DNA from: an uncultured Clostridia bacterium
GTDB taxonomy: Bacteria; Bacillota; Clostridia; Oscillospirales; Ruminococcaceae
Length of the DNA: 11,635 nt
NCBI GenBank assembly: GCA_937891895.1
Contig: CALATN010000139.1
Location: forward strand, 1 to 11,635
Direction of reading: 5' to 3'
Below are positions 5,833 through 11,635 of this stretch, piece by piece. The notes beneath the pieces are model-generated. The model ran no database searches. It saw nothing but the letters and a program-made list of their open reading frames with translations, and was not told the DNA's origin. The stretch's first letter is position 1. Each line of letters opens with the position of its first letter. The position numbers and the translations under genes were made by a program.

Positions 5833-7128
5833 TTATTGTACAAGACCGGCTGTAACGAGATTCTGCTCGTGTTCCTCAAGAGTTTCTGCATAGAAGAACT
5901 CACCTGTTTCAAGGTTAGAACAGAAATAATAATAATCTGTTTCTGCCGGATAAAGGACAGCATTGATTGCATCAAGACCAGGATTACAGATTGGTCCCGG
6001 GGTAAGTCCTGCCCCTTTATATGTATCATAAGCAATATTGATTTTTTCTGTCTGTACCTGGCTATAAGGAATAATTACTTCCTCAACATAGTTGGTTGTC
6101 GGGTCTGACTGCAAAAGCGGATACTCATTAGGATTGTTAAGACGATTATAGAATACAGATGCTACCTTTTTCATATCCTTTGTATTTGCAGCTTCAGCTT
6201 GGACAATTGACGCAAGTGTAAGAACTTCTTCAAGCTCCATATCAAGGTCTTCCATTCTTCCGTAAAGATCAGGAGTTATTCTTGCTTCAAAATTCTTATA
6301 AATTTTCTTTGCAACAATCCTTGGGTCTTCTTCAAGATAAAACTGATATGTATCAGGGAAAAGATACCCTTCCATTTTATAAAACTTCATAGCACTTATC
6401 TTAATGTTTTCTTCAAAATCGAACCCAAATGATGATGTATTGAAAACAGCAATGAAATCTTCAGCATTACATACACCTTTCTCTTCAAGACGAGCTGCCG
6501 CCTCTATAATGGTTATGCCTTCAGGGAATACAACATCCGCTGTTTCTCTCTGATTTTCTGCTTCTTCCTGTAATGTTTCAACAAGAGTAGCATAATCCAT
6601 TTTAGGTGATACCTTGTGTGTACCTGCAATGAACGTGCCGTCTGCACCTTTAAGCTTTGAAAAAAGTCTGAACAAGTCAATATCATTTATAATTCCCTCA
6701 TCATAAAGCTGCTGAGCAATATCCATGGTACTTGAGTTCATAGGAATATCAACAACAATTTCTATATCAGACTTTCCAATACCGAGAAATTCCTTTGCCC
6801 ATTTGAGAATTACAGCGGCTGCAAGAATGGAAATTGAAATGATTATAACACTAAAGAGCAATCCGAAAATAAATCTGCCATGACCACGTCTTCTTTTACG
6901 CTTTTTTTTCTTTACAGGACGTACCTCTTCCTCTTCTTCCTCGTAATCGTCATCATAATCATCGTCATCATCGATATATTCCGTATCATCAGCATCGTCA
7001 CTTATTGCTGATTCATCAACATCAGTTTCAATAGCTTCAGGTATTTTATCTTCCTCAATGTTATCAGGCATACTGTTCATAATATCCTCAAGCTTTACAT
7101 TATCTTCAAGACGTTCATTCTGTTCCAT
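5833..7128 (-). CDS. mltG: Endolytic murein transglycosylase MltG
   Basis: This 431-residue type II membrane protein cuts nascent peptidoglycan strands and sets their length. Layout: an acidic cytoplasmic tail with dense Asp/Glu at 44-68, a basic block at 71-81, a membrane segment at about 86-109, a LysM-like subdomain, then the YceG catalytic domain. Family marks are FPEGITI (201-207), EGYLFPDTY (253-261), LASIVQAEA (305-313) and LQSDPTTNYV (339-348), with GLTPGPICNPG near the C-terminus. Glu312 is the best candidate for the catalytic acid; the position two residues before it, often Glu in the family, is Gln here. The fthC stop is immediately followed by this ATG (TAA-ATG), with AGGAAGAAG in the end of fthC as ribosome binding site. 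Confidence 0.95.
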   Translation of the reverse strand: MEQNERLEDNVKLEDIMNSMPDNIEEDKIPEAIETDVDESAISDDADDTEYIDDDDDYDDDYEEEEEEVRPVKKKKRKRRRGHGRFIFGLLFSVIIISISILAAAVILKWAKEFLGIGKSDIEIVVDIPMNSSTMDIAQQLYDEGIINDIDLFRLFSKLKGADGTFIAGTHKVSPKMDYATLVETLQEEAENQRETADVVFPEGITIIEAAARLEEKGVCNAEDFIAVFNTSSFGFDFEENIKISAMKFYKMEGYLFPDTYQFYLEEDPRIVAKKIYKNFEARITPDLYGRMEDLDMELEEVLTLASIVQAEAANTKDMKKVASVFYNRLNNPNEYPLLQSDPTTNYVEEVIIPYSQVQTEKINIAYDTYKGAGLTPGPICNPGLDAINAVLYPAETDYYYFCSNLETGEFFYAETLEEHEQNLVTAGLVQ

Positions 7129-7749
7129 TTATTTCACTTCTTCCTTGATACATCTTTTTACGTACTTTTCTGTAACAACTGTATTTACTGCAACATCATA
7201 ATACCCATGCATAAGCTTTGTCACCATACAGCAGCAATAGCCTATTCCCACAAGGTACATATTATCTTTCTTATGCGCTGACAAAAAACGGTCATAATAA
7301 CCCTTTCCGTATCCCAGACGATAACCATAGCTGTCATAAACAAGTGCGGGTACGATACAAAAAGCATTACCAAAAGCCTTGAGTTTTTCACATTTTTCAG
7401 GCACAGGCTCCAACACTGAAAATGAACCCTCTTCCAAATCATCAACAGACTTTATAATATAAAAATCCATATTTCGTGTTCCGTCAACACATCTTGGAAC
7501 AGCTACCGTTTTATTATCCTTTAACGCGTGCTCAATAAATCTTATAGTATCTACCTCAATACCTGTTGAAACATAAGTGAGAATAAGCGTGCTATTTTTA
7601 TAAACATCCATATCGACAAGTCGTGAAAAAATCTGATTATCGCGTTCTTTCTTAATATCAGCCGACATATCACGTCTTATCTGCTTATACTTATCACGCA
7701 TTTCCTTCTTATGAGCACGAATATCGAAATGTTTTACTTTTTCGTCCAT
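7129..7749 (-). CDS. fthC: 5-formyltetrahydrofolate cyclo-ligase
   Basis: This enzyme converts 5-formyl-THF to 5,10-methenyl-THF using ATP, returning a storage form of folate to the active one-carbon pool. It is 206 residues long, normal for the family. The signature LGYGKGYYDRFL (145-156) is present. The N-terminal RRDMS region after a basic helix, YVSTGIEVDT (59-68) and VPRCVDGTRNMDFY (84-97) also fit. The ATG at 7749 overlaps the end of the DJ-1 gene by 16 nt. GGAG lies about 10 nt upstream of it, inside that gene. Sitting downstream of tmk, it may link folate recycling with thymidylate supply, but this is inference. Confidence 0.95.
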   Translation of the reverse strand: MDEKVKHFDIRAHKKEMRDKYKQIRRDMSADIKKERDNQIFSRLVDMDVYKNSTLILTYVSTGIEVDTIRFIEHALKDNKTVAVPRCVDGTRNMDFYIIKSVDDLEEGSFSVLEPVPEKCEKLKAFGNAFCIVPALVYDSYGYRLGYGKGYYDRFLSAHKKDNMYLVGIGYCCCMVTKLMHGYYDVAVNTVVTEKYVKRCIKEEVK

Positions 7750-8282
7750 AAAAGTGAATCTCCAACAATTTTACTGCGTTCTTCTGAAATAAGCGCCTCA
7801 ACAAGCTTAAGTCCAAACTCAACAGCGACACCCGCTCCTCTTGCTGTTATAATGTTGCCGTCAATTACAGCAGGCTCAGTATGCACTTCCGCACCTTCAA
7901 GCTGCTGTTCAAATCCTTCATAGCAAACTGCTTTTTTACCTTTAAGCAGTCCCTTATGTCCAAGGATAGACGGTGCTGCACAGATTGCGCCGATAAACTT
8001 ATTGTTTTCCACACAATAATCAATTGCTTTCTGAACAACAGGAGATTTTTCAAGATTGATTGTTCCCGGCATACCGCCCGGAAGAACAATCATTTCAACA
8101 CGCTCATCGAGCTCCATAAATTTATCTTCTGTATCAGTAACAATATTTATTCCGTGTGCACCTCTGATAATATTATCTCCGACGCCGACTGTTATAACTT
8201 CTTTTTCGCATCTTCTTAAAATATCAATCGGTGCAATTGCTTCTGTTTCCTCAAAACCATTTGCAAGAAAAACGTAGATCAT
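7734..8282 (-). CDS. DJ-1/PfpI family protein (YajL/ThiJ-like)
   Basis: This 182-residue protein is a single-domain member of the DJ-1 branch. It starts MIYVFLANGFEETEAI, with the conserved glutamate in the GFEETEA turn. VLPGG (66-70) follows, then the nucleophile elbow GAICAAPS with Cys101. ITARGAGVAVEF (145-156) closes the active-site region. Relatives have been reported as chaperones, protein or metabolite deglycases and glyoxalases; the exact activity cannot be read from sequence. GGAGGT precedes the ATG by 6 nt. It is packed between the DUF2156 gene (15 nt) and fthC (16-nt overlap), so it is co-transcribed, perhaps as a damage-control enzyme. Confidence 0.93.
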   Translation of the reverse strand: MIYVFLANGFEETEAIAPIDILRRCEKEVITVGVGDNIIRGAHGINIVTDTEDKFMELDERVEMIVLPGGMPGTINLEKSPVVQKAIDYCVENNKFIGAICAAPSILGHKGLLKGKKAVCYEGFEQQLEGAEVHTEPAVIDGNIITARGAGVAVEFGLKLVEALISEERSKIVGDSLLWTKK

Positions 8283-8297
8283 ATTTTTACCTCCAGT

Positions 8298-9179
8298 TTA
8301 TTTGAATGTTACAACATTTTTTCTTAACATAATTACAGGATAATAGGATCGCTTGGATTTACGCAATCCTTCAAGACCTAAGTCTTCTTCCCTGTTTATA
8401 TATGTGTATCCGTTTGTTGCAGATTTAGCGAACTCATTGTTTATCGCTGCATAAGCACCCTGAATTGCAGCATTTGCTTTCTCAATGTGAATATCAAATG
8501 TATCCGAATTTATTGGATCACCTATAGTAAATGCTTCTACCTTACCATCAACACGGATTACTCCGCCTTTCAGTTCAAGTTCATTATAGTAATTCATAAA
8601 AGCATTTATTGCGAACTGTTCCGCAACACTTGATTCGTCATCATAGGACTGGTTAAGATTATAACTTTTTACAGCAAATTCTATACACTCATCAAAATCC
8701 TTTTCTGTTAAATCAGAATACTCCCAGTTATTACGATAAAAATTCGATAAGTGATTTCGTTTCTTATGATATTTCTTTCCGGAAAGTGTGCGGAGTTTTT
8801 CTGCATCATAGATATAATCCGATGAGGATTCATCACAAGAAACCTCGTACTGACCTGCAAACAATTCTTCAAACAGCTGCAGATTTTCATCTGTTACCGA
8901 ACCGATAATCAGAGGTGAACCAAGTTCCTCTGCGTCCTTTTTTAAGGCGAGAAATAAATTTTTATAATCACCGTTACCTGCCGGAAAAGTATAACGCAAA
9001 CCATACTTCCTGGAACGTGAAATATAAAAGTCCTTATATCTGCATATTGTTGTATCATATAATCTGTGCCACGCAAAATTGTTGGCAAAGTTATATTCAC
9101 AACCTCTGAAATCAGACTTATTCAAAAGCTCTTTTATCCATATTCTGTCAGAAAGTTCTATAACTTTATAATCAAGCAT
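8298..9179 (-). CDS. DUF2156 protein (GNAT-like, phosphatidylglycerol lysyltransferase C-terminal family)
   Basis: This soluble 293-residue protein resembles the catalytic C-terminal domain of MprF-type aminoacyl-phosphatidylglycerol synthases. The membrane-spanning flippase part is absent. Recognisable stretches are YNFANNFAWH (29-38), LSGKKYHKKRNHLSNF (132-147) and YINREEDLGLEGLRKSK (260-276), the last being characteristic of the stand-alone DUF2156 proteins common in Clostridia. Its two halves probably form tandem GNAT-like folds, suggesting transfer of an acyl or aminoacyl group, but the substrate is unknown. The ATG directly follows the tmk stop (TAA-ATG). GAGGT about 10 nt upstream, within tmk, probably serves as ribosome binding site, so the two genes are likely coupled. 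Confidence 0.9.
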   Translation of the reverse strand: MLDYKVIELSDRIWIKELLNKSDFRGCEYNFANNFAWHRLYDTTICRYKDFYISRSRKYGLRYTFPAGNGDYKNLFLALKKDAEELGSPLIIGSVTDENLQLFEELFAGQYEVSCDESSSDYIYDAEKLRTLSGKKYHKKRNHLSNFYRNNWEYSDLTEKDFDECIEFAVKSYNLNQSYDDESSVAEQFAINAFMNYYNELELKGGVIRVDGKVEAFTIGDPINSDTFDIHIEKANAAIQGAYAAINNEFAKSATNGYTYINREEDLGLEGLRKSKRSYYPVIMLRKNVVTFK

Positions 9180-9839
9180 TTATTCTATAACCTCGTTAAT
9201 TATTTTCATAAGCTTATCGGTTACCGTTCTTATCGGAAGCAATCCATTTTCATCACAACAATTGAGTACATTCCATCCAAGTTTACCCGCTGCATAAAGT
9301 GCTGATTTACGACAAGAATGAAGATAGGAAACATTTGCCTCATGTATATCCTTCTTGCTTTCATCACCATCATATCTTCCTGACATCAGTTTCTGTGAAA
9401 TTTCAATCGGAACATCAAGAAAGATTACCAAGTCAGGTTTAGGAAGTCCAAGTTTTTCATATTCATAATCAGAAAGCCACTCAAGATAACTATCCCATTC
9501 ATATTCTGGAAGCTTGACCATCTGATGTATTGCATTGGAAGAAACGTAACGGCTTGCAAAAATCAAATCACCATTATTATAGTTTTCTTCCCACATCATT
9601 TTATAATTGGCATAACGGTCAACCGCATAAAAACTTGAAGCGGCATACGCATTTATATCGGCTGCATTTTTTGATATCTCGCCATTAAGATACATTTTTA
9701 CCAAAGCAGAAGATTGATTATCATAATCTGGAAAACTTATTGACTTTACAATATGCTTTTCCGATAAAATGTCCTTAATTATATCAAACTGTGTAGTCTT
9801 TCCGCTTCCGTCAAGACCGTCAATAACAATCAAACTCAT
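9180..9839 (-). CDS. tmk: Thymidylate kinase family protein (dTMP kinase)
   Basis: This 219-residue P-loop kinase has the Walker A motif GLDGSGKT (8-15). FPDYDNQSSALVKMYLNGE (36-54) takes the place of the bacterial EPGGT motif. It also has DRY (74-76), ASRYVSSNAIHQ (95-106), LVIFLDVP (137-144) and a lid segment SGRYDGDESKKDIHE (153-167). It should phosphorylate dTMP to dTDP for DNA synthesis. The FPDY-type substrate loop is closer to eukaryotic and archaeal thymidylate kinases than to E. coli Tmk. I chose the ATG at 9839: AAGGAG lies 9 nt upstream, and the P-loop is then at the usual distance. Upstream in-frame starts would run through the promoter and terminator. It is the first gene of the nine-gene operon. 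Confidence 0.9.
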   Translation of the reverse strand: MSLIVIDGLDGSGKTTQFDIIKDILSEKHIVKSISFPDYDNQSSALVKMYLNGEISKNAADINAYAASSFYAVDRYANYKMMWEENYNNGDLIFASRYVSSNAIHQMVKLPEYEWDSYLEWLSDYEYEKLGLPKPDLVIFLDVPIEISQKLMSGRYDGDESKKDIHEANVSYLHSCRKSALYAAGKLGWNVLNCCDENGLLPIRTVTDKLMKIINEVIE

Positions 9840-9870
9840 ACGTTTTAACTCCTTAGGCATATATACATTT

Positions 9871-9899
9871 ATTATAACATCAATTAGCTTTCTCGTCAA
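9871..9899 (-). promoter_or_regulatory. Strong sigma-A promoter of the tmk operon
   Basis: TTGACG (9899-9894) and a perfect TATAAT (9876-9871) are separated by 17 nt. The predicted transcription start is near 9864, giving a 5' untranslated region of about 25 nt that contains AAGGAG. This is the best promoter in the window and probably drives all nine genes down to 1428. Confidence 0.9.
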
Positions 9900-9901
9900 C
9901 A

Positions 9902-9944
9902 TATAAAAACAACAAATGCTGTCAACGACTTGCATTGACAGCAT
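9902..9944 (-). terminator. Intrinsic terminator of the cysteine-rich gene
   Basis: ATGCTGTCAA (minus strand 9944-9935) and TTGACAGCAT (9925-9916) pair perfectly over 10 bp around a 9-nt loop. The U-rich run TTTGTTGTTTTT follows. It starts 12 nt after the stop codon of the cysteine-rich gene and ends just before the -35 box of the tmk promoter, so the two transcription units are cleanly separated. Confidence 0.9.
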
Positions 9945-9956
9945 AAAGGTTAAAGA

Positions 9957-10805
9957 TTAACTGTTGTCATCACAGCATACGGAAGTTTCATTACAGCAGC
10001 ATTTACTGTTTTCATCGTTGTTTGGCTGTGGAAAGAACTGTTCTGTCGGAAATTCAATTCTGTCAAACACTTCACACGGAGCCTCAGAAGCAGATGAACC
10101 TGAGCAATCCTTACATGGAATACAATAATCATATGCAGGAACAATCAATGAAACAGGTCTTGAAAGCTGAATAATTGAGAACAGTCCCAAAGAAACAGCA
10201 AGCACTCTTTCAAACTGCTTTCCTTCACAAGACGGTGGACAACAGCAATTTACAGGTGGTGGTGGTGGCATACATTTACTCATACCGCATGGCACACAAA
10301 TAAACTTTGCATCAAGAGCAATCGGGTCAACAACATGAATTGTTGCCTTAGGCATACTTGCGGCACTATTACTGTTACAGAAACCACCATCACAAGTATC
10401 TGGAAGTGTTGGAGTAAGATCCTGATCACTTGTAAATACCTTGGCATTACCCTCACCGCCGTAAAGAATTACGCGTTTGTTCCAAAGTGCAGTACCGCAG
10501 AGAAGTGTTCCGGACTGAGGCTGACAGAATGTTTTACTGAAAGCCTCAGCTGTAATTTTAAAGCGATAAGTAATATCGACAGAGTAATAACCTGATTTGA
10601 ATGGAACCGAATCAACCGAAATACAAGTTGCTTCAACTTCCACACAACGGCTTCTTACAATGTTCATTTCGTCCGTAATTGCAGGTGAATCTTCGCTGAG
10701 AGTAACCGGAAGCTCATAGATACAATCACGGTCTGAACAGCTGTCAAAGACGCGAGGAACTTCAATGCAAACTGCTTCTTTGAAGCAGTTATTTTTATCG
10801 TTCAT
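9957..10805 (-). CDS. Cysteine-rich protein of unknown function, possible spore-surface protein
   Basis: The 282 residues include 26 cysteines. They are spread over CIEVPRVFDSCSDRDC (13-28), a CVPCGMSKC cluster (170-178) leading into a proline stretch and NCCCPPSC (186-193), CIPCKDC (228-234), and a tail with CCC (269-271) and CC (277-278). The first half (to about 165) looks like a folded beta-rich domain (VDITYRFKI, KRVILYGGEG); a hydrophobic stretch lies at about 201-223. There is no signal peptide. I recall similar conserved Cys-rich proteins (motif near V-C-I-x-V-x-R-V-x-D-S-C-x-D-x-D-C) in spore-forming Clostridia, but no assigned function. Cysteine content suggests disulfide or metal cross-linking, as in spore coat proteins; this is inference. 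AGGAGG precedes the ATG at 10805 by 7 nt and lies in a long hairpin. Confidence 0.85.
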   Translation of the reverse strand: MNDKNNCFKEAVCIEVPRVFDSCSDRDCIYELPVTLSEDSPAITDEMNIVRSRCVEVEATCISVDSVPFKSGYYSVDITYRFKITAEAFSKTFCQPQSGTLLCGTALWNKRVILYGGEGNAKVFTSDQDLTPTLPDTCDGGFCNSNSAASMPKATIHVVDPIALDAKFICVPCGMSKCMPPPPPVNCCCPPSCEGKQFERVLAVSLGLFSIIQLSRPVSLIVPAYDYCIPCKDCSGSSASEAPCEVFDRIEFPTEQFFPQPNNDENSKCCCNETSVCCDDNS

Positions 10806-10812
10806 AAAAAAT

Positions 10813-10869
10813 CCTCCTATGAAAATATTAAAGTATTGAAACTTCAATACCATAATATTCAATAGGAGG
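10813..10869 (-). promoter_or_regulatory. Long hairpin over the ribosome binding site of the cysteine-rich gene; possible his-operon terminator
   Basis: Three nested complementary segments are present on the minus strand. CCTCCTAT (10869-10862) pairs with ATAGGAGG (10820-10813). AATATTA (10859-10853) pairs with TAATATT (10830-10824). GTATTGAA (10850-10843) pairs with TTCAATAC (10840-10833). That is 23 perfect pairs plus a G-U wobble, with small internal loops. The last arm holds the whole AGGAGG of the cysteine-rich gene and is followed by ATTTTTT. A transcript coming from hisE would therefore either terminate here or carry a hidden ribosome binding site. Confidence 0.75.
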
Positions 10870-10885
10870 GAAAAAAGTTACAATA

Positions 10886-11224
10886 TCAAGTATTTTTGTC
10901 TACCTGATGGAATGTTTTAAGGTTACCGATTTTTTCATTTCTCTCGTCAAGCACCTTTTCAACCTCTGACCATTCAAGTCCCTGATTAGCACAAAGCACC
11001 ATAATATGATAAAGCAAATCGTTGATTTCGTTTTTCAACTCGTCATTATCGTTGTTTTTGGCGGCAATAACTGTTTCGGTAGCTTCCTCACCGATTTTCT
11101 TGCAAATCTTATCTACGCCCTTATCAAAAAGGTAGCAAGTATATGAATTTTCCTGTGCTGTACCGTTTTCATAATCTGCTTTTCTCTGCTTGATTACTTC
11201 AAAAATCTCCTCATAAACTGTCAT
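10886..11224 (-). CDS. hisE: Phosphoribosyl-ATP pyrophosphatase
   Basis: HisE carries out the second step of histidine synthesis, hydrolysing phosphoribosyl-ATP to phosphoribosyl-AMP and pyrophosphate. The 112-residue protein is alpha-helical and related to MazG. Its metal-binding marks are KIGEEATETVIAAKN (43-57) and NEINDLLYH (65-73). A typical N-terminal LYEVI-like helix (IFEVIKQRK) is followed by NSYTCYLFDKGVDKICKK. AAGGAG lies 8 nt before the ATG. It follows hisI by 30 nt and is not fused to it, unlike the HisIE fusions of many bacteria. It appears to be the last his gene, with a hairpin and U-run 17 nt downstream of its stop. Confidence 0.96.
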   Translation of the reverse strand: MTVYEEIFEVIKQRKADYENGTAQENSYTCYLFDKGVDKICKKIGEEATETVIAAKNNDNDELKNEINDLLYHIMVLCANQGLEWSEVEKVLDERNEKIGNLKTFHQVDKNT

Positions 11225-11254
11225 ATAAACTCTCCTTATTAACTAAAAATTTGT

Positions 11255-11635
11255 TTATCTGCTTGTTTCATTTAAATTTATAAGCTTCATTGTTTCCATA
11301 TCAAGTTCACGATAATAACAGTTGTTCGCAACACCATTATGGCTTGTATGGCAAATATTCCCCTTATCAGGAGTAACCTGATACACAAGGGAATTCTGCT
11401 CGCAGTTTACATAGATATGGTTAAGTGTAAAGGTATTCCCCGATTCAGCCCCCTTGAACCAGAGCTTGTTTCTTGACGTACTCCAGAAAATTGCCTTTTT
11501 CAGGCGGATTGATTCCTTCAAAGCTTCTTCATTGGTATAAGCTACAAGGATTACTTCCTTGGTAAGAATATTCTGAACAGCTACAGGAATAACGTGGTTC
11601 TCAGCTGATATGCTGTTTATTTTTTCCCAATCAAG
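11255..11635 (-). CDS. hisI: Phosphoribosyl-AMP cyclohydrolase, 5' end outside window
   Basis: HisI catalyses the third step of histidine synthesis, opening the adenine ring of phosphoribosyl-AMP; it is a zinc enzyme. The reading frame is open to the right edge and gives 126 residues beginning LDWEKINS, so only a few N-terminal codons are missing. Diagnostic stretches are FWSTSRNKLWFKGAESG and the three cysteines expected for zinc binding: VNC, then ICHTS, then NNCYYREL near the C-terminus. Loop sequences differ from the common YWSRSR and GPACHTG, but the pattern is intact. An internal TTG at 11521 is not the start, because clear family sequence continues upstream of it. Confidence 0.95.
   Translation of the reverse strand, partial: LDWEKINSISAENHVIPVAVQNILTKEVILVAYTNEEALKESIRLKKAIFWSTSRNKLWFKGAESGNTFTLNHIYVNCEQNSLVYQVTPDKGNICHTSHNGVANNCYYRELDMETMKLINLNETSR

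Noticed and set aside
6925..6985. Possible DNA repeat array (GAN-rich run)
   Set aside because: It is explained by Asp and Glu codons of the acidic MltG tail; there is no regular unit beyond the codon and no spacer pattern.
9840..9944. In-frame N-terminal extension of tmk by 35 codons
   Set aside because: It would run through the terminator stem and the perfect sigma-A promoter; the ATG at 9839 has a proper SD and puts the P-loop at the usual distance.
1..11635. Mobile element, CRISPR array, tRNA or rRNA genes, or a new defence-type system
   Set aside because: No transposase, integrase, regular repeats with spacers, or RNA gene signature was seen on either strand; coding is dense, collinear housekeeping sequence with uniform composition.

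Overview
The window looks like a chromosomal stretch from a low-GC Gram-positive anaerobe (Bacillota, class Clostridia, probably Oscillospirales/Ruminococcaceae). This is inferred from three things: AT-rich sequence with strong AGGAGG-type ribosome binding sites, the families present (the paired TIGR03960 radical SAM and TIGR03936/DUF2344 genes, a SpoIVFB-like M50 protease, a DUF2156 protein, a clostridial-type thymidylate kinase), and neighbourhoods that recall Bacillus yrrL-yrrO and spoIVFB. Every gene I can support lies on the minus strand, so transcription runs from high to low coordinates. I see no mobile element, CRISPR array, tRNA or rRNA.

Right end (about 10886-11635): the last two genes of a histidine operon, hisI (5' end outside the window) and hisE, unfused. 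Next comes a gene for a 282-residue protein with 26 cysteines (9957-10805). Its Shine-Dalgarno sequence is the 3' arm of a long three-segment hairpin (10813-10869) that can also be read as the his-operon terminator. The gene ends at a clean intrinsic terminator (about 9902-9944).

Middle (1428-9899): a near-consensus sigma-A promoter (TTGACG, 17 nt, TATAAT) directly after that terminator starts an apparent nine-gene operon: tmk, a DUF2156 gene, a DJ-1/PfpI gene, fthC (5-formyl-THF cyclo-ligase), mltG, a U32-family gene (probable trhP), an M50 site-2-type protease, a TIGR03960 radical SAM protein and its DUF2344 partner. Genes overlap or lie 0-19 nt apart, except for 49 nt before the M50 gene, where a perfect 10-bp inverted repeat buries the ribosome binding site. 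The operon mixes nucleotide and folate metabolism, tRNA and ribosome-related functions, and envelope and proteolysis functions.

Left end (1-1395): a separate promoter and a structured leader of about 150 nt, a candidate L19 autoregulatory leader, precede rplS. A terminator-like hairpin follows rplS, then lepB, whose signal peptidase carries a four-cysteine zinc-ribbon-like insert, then the first 32 codons of rbgA (ylqF).

The most unusual signals are the two hairpins that hide ribosome binding sites, the cysteine-rich gene with its possible embedded sporulation-type promoter, the zinc-ribbon insert in LepB, and the rplS leader. The rest is well-conserved housekeeping sequence. I did not find convincing evidence of a wholly new multi-gene system.
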